DNA of 40,499 nt from Rubrivivax sp. (GTDB taxonomy: Bacteria; Pseudomonadota; Gammaproteobacteria; Burkholderiales; Burkholderiaceae_C), in assembly GCA_020720385.1 (NCBI GenBank), contig DYOR01000017.1:1-40499 (forward strand). Direction: 5' to 3'. This document shows, one piece after another, positions 8,386 through 15,200 of this stretch. The position numbers and the translations under genes are program-made. A model generated the notes under the pieces. The model searched no databases. It was not told the origin of the DNA and was given only the letters and a program-made list of their open reading frames with translations. Positions within the stretch are counted from its first letter, which is position 1. Each line of letters starts with the position of its first letter.

Positions 8386-9093
8386 ATGACCCACCCTCAA
8401 GGCCCTGTCCTCGCTGCCGATCGCCGCGGTTTTCTGCTCGCCTCGGCCGGCCTGGCCGCCGGCGTCGCCCTCGGTGGCCTGCCGCGCCGTGCGCAGGCCG
8501 CGCCGCTGGCGCTGCCGCCGCTGCCCTTTGCCGACAACGCGCTCGCGCCGGTGATCAGCGCCAACACCCTGGGCTTCCACTACGGCAAGCACCACATGGG
8601 CTATCTCACCAACCTCAACAAGCTCATCGCCGGCACCGAGCTCGCCGAGCTGCCGCTGGAGAAGATCGTTGCCGCCGTCGCCGGCAAGGCCGACAAGGTG
8701 GGCATCTTCAACAACGCCGCGCAGACCTGGAACCACAGCTTCTACTGGAAGAGCCTGAAGCCCCAGGGTGGCGGCGAACCGCCGGCCGCGCTCAAGCAGA
8801 TGATGGAGGCGTCGTTCGGCAGCGTCGAGGCCTGCAAGAAGGAGCTTGCGGCCACCGCCGTGGGGCAGTTCGCAAGCGGCTGGGGCTGGCTGGTCGCCGA
8901 CGGCGGCAAGTTGAAGGTGGTGAAGACCGGCAACGCCGACACGCCGCTGACGAGCAGCATGAAGCCGCTGCTGACGATCGACGTCTGGGAGCATGCCTAC
9001 TACCTGGACTACCAGAACCGTCGCGCCGACTACGTCAATGCCGTGATCGACAAGTTGATCAACTGGGAATTCGCCCTGCACAACCTGGGCTGA
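8386..9093 (+). CDS. Exported iron superoxide dismutase with Tat signal
   Basis: This 235-residue protein dismutates superoxide to oxygen and peroxide. The mature part matches SodB: metal ligands His65 (FHYGKHH), His117 (NHSFYW), Asp199 and His203 ([11 protein letters not shown]). The Gln in NNAAQTWNH (Gln113) is the iron-type active-site glutamine. Unlike ordinary cytoplasmic SodB it begins with a twin-arginine signal, [16 protein letters not shown], with a cleavage site at AQA-AP (38/39), so it should be folded in the cytoplasm and exported to the periplasm. A GGAG ribosome binding site supports the ATG at 8386 over one at 8359. The molybdopterin oxidoreductase gene starts 16 bp after its stop, suggesting co-transcription. 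Confidence 0.93.
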   Translation: MTHPQGPVLAADRRGFLLASAGLAAGVALGGLPRRAQAAPLALPPLPFADNALAPVISANTLGFHYGKHHMGYLTNLNKLIAGTELAELPLEKIVAAVAGKADKVGIFNNAAQTWNHSFYWKSLKPQGGGEPPAALKQMMEASFGSVEACKKELAATAVGQFASGWGWLVADGGKLKVVKTGNADTPLTSSMKPLLTIDVWEHAYYLDYQNRRADYVNAVIDKLINWEFALHNLG

Positions 9094-9109
9094 TCGGCCC
9101 GTGGGTGAC

Positions 9110-11164
9110 ATGTCCGTGGTCGACTCCGCCGCGCCGCGCGTGGTGCGCGGCGCCTGCCCGCACGACTGCCCCGACACCTGCGCCTTGCACGTCACCGTGC
9201 AGGGCGGCCGCGTGCTGCGCGTGCAGGGTGACCCCGATCACCCGCCCACGCATGGCGCGCTGTGCACCAAGGTGAGCCGCTATGCCGAGCGCCTGTACCA
9301 CCCCGAGCGCGTGCTGACGCCGCTGCGGCGGGTCGGCGCCAAGGGTGCGGGGAGCTTCGAGCCCATAGGCTGGGACGAGGCGCTGGACACGGTCGCCGCG
9401 CGCCTGAAGGCCGTCGCCGCGCGTGACCCGCAGGCGGTGCTGCCCTACAGCTACGCCGGCACCATGGGCCTGGTGCAGGGCGACGGCATGGCCGCGCGCT
9501 TCTTCCACCGCCTGGGCGCCTCGCTGCTCGACCGCACCATCTGCAGCAGTGCCGGCGGCGAGGCTCTCGCCGCCACCTATGGCCGGCCGGTGGGCATGCA
9601 CCTGGAGTGGTTCGCCGAGAGCCGGCTGATCCTCATCTGGGGCAGCAACTCGATCGCCTCGAACCTGCACTTCTGGACTTTCGCGCAGCAGGCCAAGCGC
9701 GCCGGCGCCCGGCTCGTGTGCATCGACCCGCGGCGCACCGAGACGGCGGAGAAATGCCACCAGCACATCGCCCTGCTGCCTGGGACCGACGGCGCGCTGG
9801 CGCTGGCGCTGATGCACGAGTTGATCGCCCATGACTGGCTGGACCACGACTACCTGGAGAAGCACGTGGAAGGGTGGCCGGCGCTGCGCGAGCGCGCGCT
9901 GCACTGGCCGGCCGAGCGCGCGGCCGCGGTGTGCGGCATCAGCGCCGAGGAGGTGCGCGCCCTGGCACGTGACTACGGCACGACCCGGCCTGCGGCGATC
10001 CGCCTGAACTACGGCATGCAGCGCGTGCACGGTGGCGGCAATGCCGTGCGCCTGATCGCGCTGCTGCCCTGCCTGGTGGGCGCATGGCGCCAGCGCGCCG
10101 GCGGGCTGCTGCTGTCGAGCTCGGGCTGGTTCAGGCCGCACCTGCGCACCGCCTGGCTGCAGCGGAGCGACCTGCTCGCCGGGCGCACGCCGCGCACGAT
10201 CAACATGAGCACCCTCGGCGACGATCTGAACCGCGAGGCTTCGGCGGCCTTCGGGCCGAAGATCGAAGCCCTGGTGGTCTACAACAGCAACCCCGTGGCG
10301 GTGGCGCCCGAGAGTGCGAAGGTCGTGCGCGGCTTCGCCCGCGAGGACCTCTTCACCGTGGTGCTGGAGCATTTCCTCACCGACACCGCCGACCACGCCG
10401 ACATCGTGCTGCCGGCGACGATGCAGCCCGAGCACTGGGACGCGCACCGCGCCTACGGCCACACCTACGCCATGCTCAACGAGCCGGCCGTCGCGCCGGC
10501 CGGCCAGGCGCGCTCCAACGCCGCCATCTTCCGCGCCCTGGCCGCACGCATGGGCTTCACCGACGAGTGCTTCGCCGACAGCGACGAGGCCATGGCGCGC
10601 GCCGCCTTCGACCCCGAAGCGGTGGACGCGCAGGCGCTGGCTGCGCAGGGCTGGGCCAAGCTGCGCGTGGCCGACGCGCCCTTCGCCGAGGGCGGCTTCC
10701 CCACGCCCGGCGGCAAGGTCATCGTCGACGCACCGGGCCTGGGCGTGCCCGACCACGTGCCGAACTACGAAAGCGCGCAGTCGTCGCCGGCGCTGGCCGC
10801 GCGCTACCCGCTGGCGATGATCTCGCCGCCGGCGCGCCACTTCCTCAACTCCAGCTTCGCCAACGTCGCGAGCCTGCGTGCCGCCGAGCGCGAGCCCCTG
10901 CTCGAGATGCACGCCGCGGACGCCGCCGCGCGCGGCATCGCCAGCGGCGACACGGTGCGCGTGTTCAACGACCGTGGCGAGTACGTCTGCAAGGCCGAGG
11001 TGAGCGCGCGCGCGCGGCCCGGCGTGGTCAACGGCCTGGGTGTGTGGTGGCGCAAGCAGGGCCTGGCCGGCACCAACGTCAACCAACTCACCCACCAGCG
11101 GCTCACCGACATCGGCCGCGCACCGTCGTTCTACGACTGCCTGGTCGAGGTCCGTGCGCTTTGA
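9110..11164 (+). CDS. Molybdopterin-dependent oxidoreductase with [4Fe-4S] motif (YoaE/BisC-like family)
   Basis: A 684-residue member of the DMSO reductase superfamily carrying bis-MGD. The N-terminal cluster motif is Cys16-x3-Cys20-x3-Cys24-x27-Cys52 (ACPHDCPDTC ... ALCTK). Molybdopterin-binding blocks include YSYAGTMGLVQGDG, IWGSNSIASNLHFW and ADIVLPATMQPEHWD. The C-terminal dinucleotide-binding domain carries the block MHAADAAARGIASGDTVRVFNDRG. TICSSAGGEA near residue 145 is where the metal-ligating residue is expected. No Tat signal is visible, so it is probably cytoplasmic. An in-frame GTG at 9101 is an alternative start. No partner electron-transfer or membrane subunit is encoded nearby, and the substrate is unknown. 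The start codon of the following lipoprotein gene overlaps its 3' end. Confidence 0.88.
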   Translation: MSVVDSAAPRVVRGACPHDCPDTCALHVTVQGGRVLRVQGDPDHPPTHGALCTKVSRYAERLYHPERVLTPLRRVGAKGAGSFEPIGWDEALDTVAARLKAVAARDPQAVLPYSYAGTMGLVQGDGMAARFFHRLGASLLDRTICSSAGGEALAATYGRPVGMHLEWFAESRLILIWGSNSIASNLHFWTFAQQAKRAGARLVCIDPRRTETAEKCHQHIALLPGTDGALALALMHELIAHDWLDHDYLEKHVEGWPALRERALHWPAERAAAVCGISAEEVRALARDYGTTRPAAIRLNYGMQRVHGGGNAVRLIALLPCLVGAWRQRAGGLLLSSSGWFRPHLRTAWLQRSDLLAGRTPRTINMSTLGDDLNREASAAFGPKIEALVVYNSNPVAVAPESAKVVRGFAREDLFTVVLEHFLTDTADHADIVLPATMQPEHWDAHRAYGHTYAMLNEPAVAPAGQARSNAAIFRALAARMGFTDECFADSDEAMARAAFDPEAVDAQALAAQGWAKLRVADAPFAEGGFPTPGGKVIVDAPGLGVPDHVPNYESAQSSPALAARYPLAMISPPARHFLNSSFANVASLRAAEREPLLEMHAADAAARGIASGDTVRVFNDRGEYVCKAEVSARARPGVVNGLGVWWRKQGLAGTNVNQLTHQRLTDIGRAPSFYDCLVEVRAL

Positions 11165-12257
11165 AGCCGTGCGCAGGCGGGGCTGGCTGATGGCTGGCGG
11201 GGGGCTGCTCGGCGCGGCGCTGCTGGCGGGTGCGGCGCTGTGCTTCACCGGCGGCTGCAGCTCGCTGGGCTATTACGCGCAGGCCGTGGGTGGGCACCTG
11301 GAGGTGATGCGCCTTGCGCGCCCGGTGGCCGACGTGTTCATCGCCAGCGACACGCCCGAGCCGCTGCGCCAGCGCCTGCTGCTCAGCCAGCGCATGCGCG
11401 ACTTCGCCGCAAGCGAGCTCGAGCTGCCCGACAACCGCAGCTACCGCCGCTTCGCCGACCTGAAGCGCGACTGGGTGGTGTGGAACGTGGTCGCCGCGCC
11501 GGCGCTGTCGCTCACGCTGAAGACCTGGTGCGTGCCGGTGGCCGGCTGCGTGGTCTACCGCGGCTACTTCGCGCGCGAAGGCGCCGAGGCGTTGGCCGCC
11601 GAGCTGCGGGCCCAGGGCTGGGAGGTGATGGTCTACGGCGTGCCGGCGTATTCCACGCTGGGCTGGAGCAACTGGCTGGGCGGCGACCCGCTGCTCAACA
11701 CCTTCATCGGATGGCCCGAGGGCCAGCTCGCCGGGCTCATGTTCCACGAGCTCGCGCACCAGGTCGTCTACGCCCAGGACGACACCACCTTCAACGAGTC
11801 CTTCGCCACCACGGTGGAGCACATCGGCGCGCGGCGCTGGCTCGCCGGCCAGGCCACGCCCGCGGCGCGCGAGGCCTTCGAGGCACAGGACCGGCGACGC
11901 GGGGAATTCCGCGCTTTCACGCTGCGTTGGCGCGGCGAGCTCGAGCGCCTGTATGCCGGCACCCTGGACGACGCTGCCAAGCGCGAGCGCAAGGTGGCGC
12001 TGATGATGGCCATGCGCGCCGAGTACGAGGCCGTGAAGGCCAGCCGCTGGGGCGGCTGGGCGGGCTACGACGGCTGGTTCGCGCAGGCCAACAACGCCTC
12101 CTTCGGCGTGCTCGCCGCCTACCATGAGCTGGTGCCCGGATTCGAGCGCCTGTTCGAGCGCAGCGGCGGCGACTTCAAGCGTTTCTATGCCGAAGTGAAG
12201 CGCCTGGCTGCCCTGCCCAAGGACGAGCGCCGCGCCGCGCTCGCCGACACCCCCTGA
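11154..12257 (+). CDS. Putative zinc aminopeptidase lipoprotein (COG4324-like)
   Basis: A 367-residue protein with an N-terminal lipoprotein signal: basic residues (VRRRGW), a hydrophobic stretch (LLGAALLAGAALCF) and lipobox TGGC with Cys35 if the GTG at 11154 is the start. The zinc-protease motif HELAH is at 198-202, followed by FNESFATTVEHIGARRWL, which gives a glutamate ligand as in gluzincins. This matches a family of proteobacterial putative aminopeptidases of unknown substrate, probably anchored in the envelope. The start is uncertain: GTG 11154 overlaps the oxidoreductase stop by 11 bp, GTG 11169 is also possible, and ATG 11190 would remove the basic n-region. The overlap suggests it belongs to the dismutase-oxidoreductase operon. 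Confidence 0.82.
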   Translation: MRFEAVRRRGWLMAGGGLLGAALLAGAALCFTGGCSSLGYYAQAVGGHLEVMRLARPVADVFIASDTPEPLRQRLLLSQRMRDFAASELELPDNRSYRRFADLKRDWVVWNVVAAPALSLTLKTWCVPVAGCVVYRGYFAREGAEALAAELRAQGWEVMVYGVPAYSTLGWSNWLGGDPLLNTFIGWPEGQLAGLMFHELAHQVVYAQDDTTFNESFATTVEHIGARRWLAGQATPAAREAFEAQDRRRGEFRAFTLRWRGELERLYAGTLDDAAKRERKVALMMAMRAEYEAVKASRWGGWAGYDGWFAQANNASFGVLAAYHELVPGFERLFERSGGDFKRFYAEVKRLAALPKDERRAALADTP

Positions 12258-12271
12258 CCAGGACCCCTGCC

Positions 12272-12613
12272 GTGGCCGAGATCCGCATCCACCGTGAACA
12301 CCACCTTGGCCTGGCCCGCGCGCGCCAGATCGCCTGGACCTGGGCCGAGCATGTCGAGCAGCGCTTCGACATGGAGTGCACGGTGATCGAAGGCCAGCAC
12401 AGCGACAGCGTGGAGTTCACGCGCAGCGGCGTGAGCGGCACGCTGGTGGTAGCGGCCGACCACTTCGAACTGGAGGCCAGGCTGGGCTTCCTGCTCGGTG
12501 TCTTCAGCCAGACCATCGAGTCCGAGATCACCAAGGAGCTCGATACCCTGCTCAGCGCGGAACCGGGGGGCAAGGCGCCGGCGAAGAAGTCGCGCCGACA
12601 AAAAAGTCAGTAA
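12272..12613 (+). CDS. Polyhydroxyalkanoic acid system family protein
   Basis: This 113-residue protein matches the PHA_gran_rgn family found beside polyhydroxyalkanoate genes and thought to be granule-associated or regulatory. The recognisable opening is IRIHREHHLGLARARQIAWTWA. FTRSGVSGTLVVAADHFELEARLGFLLGVF forms the beta-rich centre, and a lysine-rich tail (KAPAKKSRRQK) follows. It starts with GTG at 12272, preceded by an AGGA about nine bases upstream; no ATG fits. No PHA synthase or phasin gene is in the window, so its link to PHA is by family only. It ends 92 bp before cbbM, where the base composition abruptly becomes AT-rich. Confidence 0.8.
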   Translation: MAEIRIHREHHLGLARARQIAWTWAEHVEQRFDMECTVIEGQHSDSVEFTRSGVSGTLVVAADHFELEARLGFLLGVFSQTIESEITKELDTLLSAEPGGKAPAKKSRRQKSQ

Positions 12614-12629
12614 ATACTTAAGTCACCTG

Positions 12630-12672
12630 TCAATATTCTTTAGTTGTTCTTATTGATTGGTGCTCGTAGAGT
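12630..12672 (+). promoter_or_regulatory. cbbM promoter with tandem CbbR half-sites
   Basis: The 92-bp gap before cbbM is markedly AT-richer than its surroundings. Three TNA half-sites spaced by exactly seven bases run TCA-N7-TTA-N7-TTA at 12630-12652, matching the TNA-N7-TNA pattern described for CbbR of the LysR family. A possible sigma-70 promoter is TTGTTC (12644-12649), 17 bp, TAGAGT (12667-12672); both hexamers are weak, as expected for an activator-dependent promoter. An AGGA ribosome binding site follows at 12695-12698, seven bases before the cbbM ATG. The assignment of hexamers is tentative. Confidence 0.6.
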
Positions 12673-12705
12673 GCCCCTCAACACAGGCCAACCCAGGATG
12701 ACAGC

Positions 12706-14088
12706 ATGGACCAGTCGAACCGCTACGCCGACCTCAGCCTGAACGAGGCCGAACTCATCCAGGGTGGGCGCCACATCCTGGTGGCCTACAAGATGAAGCC
12801 CAAGGCGGGCTACGGCTACCTGGAGGCCGCGGCGCACTTCGCCGCCGAGTCCTCCACCGGCACCAACGTCGAGGTCTCCACCACCGACGAGTTCACCAAG
12901 GGCGTGGACGCTCTGGTCTACCTCATCGACGAGGCCACCGAGGAGATGCGCATCGCCTATCCGCTGGACCTCTTCGACCGCAACATCACCGACGGCCGCA
13001 TGATGATGGTGAGCTTCCTCACCCTGGCCATCGGCAACAACCAGGGCATGGGCGACATCCAGCACGCCAAGATCTACGACTTCTGGATGCCGCCGCGCGC
13101 CATCCAGCTTTTCGACGGCCCGAGCAAGGACATCAGCGACATGTGGCGCGTGCTCGGCCGCCCGGTGGTCAACGGCGGCTACATCGCCGGCACCATCATC
13201 AAGCCCAAGCTCGGCCTGCGCCCGGAGCCCTTTGCCGCGGCGGCCTACCAGTTCTGGCTCGGCGGCGACTTCATCAAGAACGACGAGCCGCAGGGCAACC
13301 AGACCTTCGCGCCGATGCGCAAGACGATCCCCTTGGTCTACGACGCGATGAAGCGCGCCATGGACGAGACCGGCGAGGCCAAGCTCTTCTCCGCCAACAT
13401 CACCGCCGACGACCACTACGAGATGCTGGCGCGCGGCGAGTTCATCCTGCGCGAGTTCGGACCCGATGCCGACAAGGTGGCCTTCCTCGTCGACGGCTAC
13501 GTCGGCGGCCCGGGCATGATCACCACGGCGCGGCGCGCCTTCCCCAACCAGTACCTGCACTACCACCGCGCCGGCCACGGCGCCGTCACCAGCCCGAGCG
13601 CCAAGCGCGGCTACACCGCCTATGTGCTGGCCAAGATGAGCCGCCTGCAGGGCGCCAGCGGCATCCACGTGGGCACCATGGGCTACGGCAAGATGGAAGG
13701 CGAGAAGGACGACCGCGCCATCGCCTACATCATCGAGCGCGACAGCTACACCGGCCCGGCCTACCACCAGGAGTGGTACGGCATGAAGCCCACCACGCCG
13801 ATCATCAGCGGTGGCATGAACGCGCTGCGCCTGCCCGGCTTCTTCGAGAACCTGGGCCACGGCAACGTCATCAACACCGCCGGCGGCGGTTCCTACGGCC
13901 ACATCGATTCACCGGCCGCAGGGGCCAGGAGCCTGCGCCAGGCCTACGACTGCTGGAAGGCCAAGGCCGACCCGATCGAATGGGCCAGGGAGCACCGCGA
14001 ATTTGCGCGCGCCTTCGACTCGTTCCCGAAAGACGCCGACGCGATCTTCCCGGGCTGGCGCGACAAGCTCGCCGGCGCGCATCGCTGA
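12706..14088 (+). CDS. cbbM: Form II ribulose-1,5-bisphosphate carboxylase/oxygenase
   Basis: CbbM carboxylates ribulose-1,5-bisphosphate to two 3-phosphoglycerates. The 460-residue sequence is form II throughout, with no small-subunit gene nearby. Catalytic Lys166 lies in [15 protein letters not shown]. The carbamylated Lys191 with Mg ligands Asp193 and Glu194 lies in [13 protein letters not shown], in the same numbering as Rhodospirillum rubrum. The phosphate-binding loop [11 protein letters not shown] and loop-6 region [14 protein letters not shown] are intact. Form II enzymes have low CO2/O2 specificity and suit high-CO2, low-O2 habitats. The gene is preceded by CbbR half-sites and followed after 8 bp by cbbQ. 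Confidence 0.98.
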   Translation: MDQSNRYADLSLNEAELIQGGRHILVAYKMKPKAGYGYLEAAAHFAAESSTGTNVEVSTTDEFTKGVDALVYLIDEATEEMRIAYPLDLFDRNITDGRMMMVSFLTLAIGNNQGMGDIQHAKIYDFWMPPRAIQLFDGPSKDISDMWRVLGRPVVNGGYIAGTIIKPKLGLRPEPFAAAAYQFWLGGDFIKNDEPQGNQTFAPMRKTIPLVYDAMKRAMDETGEAKLFSANITADDHYEMLARGEFILREFGPDADKVAFLVDGYVGGPGMITTARRAFPNQYLHYHRAGHGAVTSPSAKRGYTAYVLAKMSRLQGASGIHVGTMGYGKMEGEKDDRAIAYIIERDSYTGPAYHQEWYGMKPTTPIISGGMNALRLPGFFENLGHGNVINTAGGGSYGHIDSPAAGARSLRQAYDCWKAKADPIEWAREHREFARAFDSFPKDADAIFPGWRDKLAGAHR

Positions 14089-14096
14089 GAACGGAG

Positions 14097-14900
14097 ATGG
14101 CGGCACTCGACGACTGGCGCGTCACCCGCGAGCCCTACTACGCGCCGCAGGGCGACGAGGTGGCGCTGTTCGAGGCCGCCTACGCCGCGCGTCTGCCGGT
14201 GATGGTCAAGGGCCCCACCGGGTGCGGCAAGAGCCGCTTCGTCGAGCACATGGCCTGGCGCCTGGGCCGGCCGCTGGTCACCGTGGCCTGCAACGAGGAC
14301 ATGACCGCGGCCGACCTGGTCGGCCGCTTCCTGCTCGAGCCCGGCGGCACGCGCTGGCAGGATGGACCGCTCACCCTGGCCGCGCGCCACGGCGCCATCT
14401 GCTACCTCGACGAAGTGGTCGAGGCGCGCCAGGACACCACCGTCGTCATCCACCCGCTCACCGACCACCGGCGCACGCTGCCGCTGGACAAGAAGGGCGA
14501 GCTGGTGCGCGCGCACGCCGATTTCCAGCTCGTCATCTCCTACAACCCGGGCTACCAAAGCCTGATGAAGGACTTGAAGACCTCGACCCGGCAGCGCTTC
14601 GCCGCCCTGGACTTCGACTACCCGGCCGCCGCGCTGGAGGCGCAGATCGTCGCCACCGAGACCGGCCTGCCGGTCGAACAGACCGCGGCGCTGGTGCAGG
14701 TGGCCGCGGCCGCGCGCCGCCTCAAGGGCCACGGCCTGGACGAAGGCATCTCGACGCGGCTGCTGGTGTATGCGGCCACGCTCATCCGCGGCGGCATTGC
14801 CCCGCGCGAGGCCTGCCGCATGGCCATGGTGCGGCCGATCACCGACGACGCCGACATCCGCGAGACGCTGGACCACGCGATCGACGCCATCCTTGCCTAG
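14097..14900 (+). CDS. cbbQ: CbbQ, MoxR-type AAA+ RuBisCO activase subunit
   Basis: A 267-residue MoxR-family AAA+ ATPase that, with CbbO, removes inhibitory sugar phosphates from RuBisCO. Walker A is GPTGCGKS (39-46) and Walker B is ICYLDE (101-106). Sensor and arginine-finger regions follow at ISYNPGYQSLMKDLKTSTRQRF. The start at 14097 lies eight bases after cbbM, with GGAG immediately before the ATG, a tight spacing that may lower translation. The stop TAG (14898-14900) lies inside a CTAG that is also the left boundary of the inserted repeat element, so the present stop codon may be one copy of a target-site duplication. Pairing with cbbM makes this the form II-linked Q2O2 activase type (inference from context). 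Confidence 0.95.
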   Translation: MAALDDWRVTREPYYAPQGDEVALFEAAYAARLPVMVKGPTGCGKSRFVEHMAWRLGRPLVTVACNEDMTAADLVGRFLLEPGGTRWQDGPLTLAARHGAICYLDEVVEARQDTTVVIHPLTDHRRTLPLDKKGELVRAHADFQLVISYNPGYQSLMKDLKTSTRQRFAALDFDYPAAALEAQIVATETGLPVEQTAALVQVAAAARRLKGHGLDEGISTRLLVYAATLIRGGIAPREACRMAMVRPITDDADIRETLDHAIDAILA

Positions 14901-15167
14901 GGCCTGTTCACACTACGGGAAGGGATCGCGTTGACAGCCAGAAAAGCCGCAGGCAAGGCGCAAACCGCAGCCGGGTTGGACACCCGGCGAGGATTTGCAA
15001 CGCCACGTGCGGCTTTTCTGGCTGCAACCCTGCGGGAAGGCCCGCCGAAACGGGCCACTCGTCGTGGCAGCGCTTGCCCGCACGCCAGTGCGGGCGGCGC
15101 GCTGCGCCTGGATTGGCCCGTTTCGGCGGGCCTTCGCGACCCTTCCCGCAGTGTGAACAGGCCCTAG
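14897..15167. mobile_element. MITE-like palindromic element (copy B) inserted between cbbQ and cbbO
   Basis: The 271-bp insert has perfect 18-bp ends, CTAGGGCCTGTTCACACT (14897-14914) and its reverse complement (15150-15167), extending to about 33 bp with one mismatch and one bulge. Removing CTAG from each end as a 4-bp duplication leaves termini GGCCTGTTCACACT. Inside are two strong hairpins. The first has 17-bp perfect arms 14935-14951/15008-15024 enclosing the core shared with copy A (GGCGCAAACCGCAG ... CGAGGATTTGCAACG). The second has 21-bp perfect arms 15036-15056/15115-15135 with a nested GCCCGCAC/GTGCGGGC. There is no open reading frame with transposase features. The duplicated CTAG fits the YTAR targets of some IS5-family transposases, so it could be a non-autonomous derivative moved in trans. 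Confidence 0.75.
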
Positions 15168-15200
15168 CGCCGCGCCCGCAGCCTGGGCGAGCAGCTGAGC

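Noticed and set aside
12614-12705. Riboswitch in the cbbM leader
   Set aside because: The gap is too short and AT-rich, with only a small ACTTAAGT palindrome and no recognisable aptamer; CbbR sites explain it better.
14897-15167. CRISPR-like or integron attC reading of the palindromic element
   Set aside because: There is no array of regularly spaced direct repeats, no integrase and no attC core sites; terminal inverted repeats with a flanking duplication fit a transposable element better.
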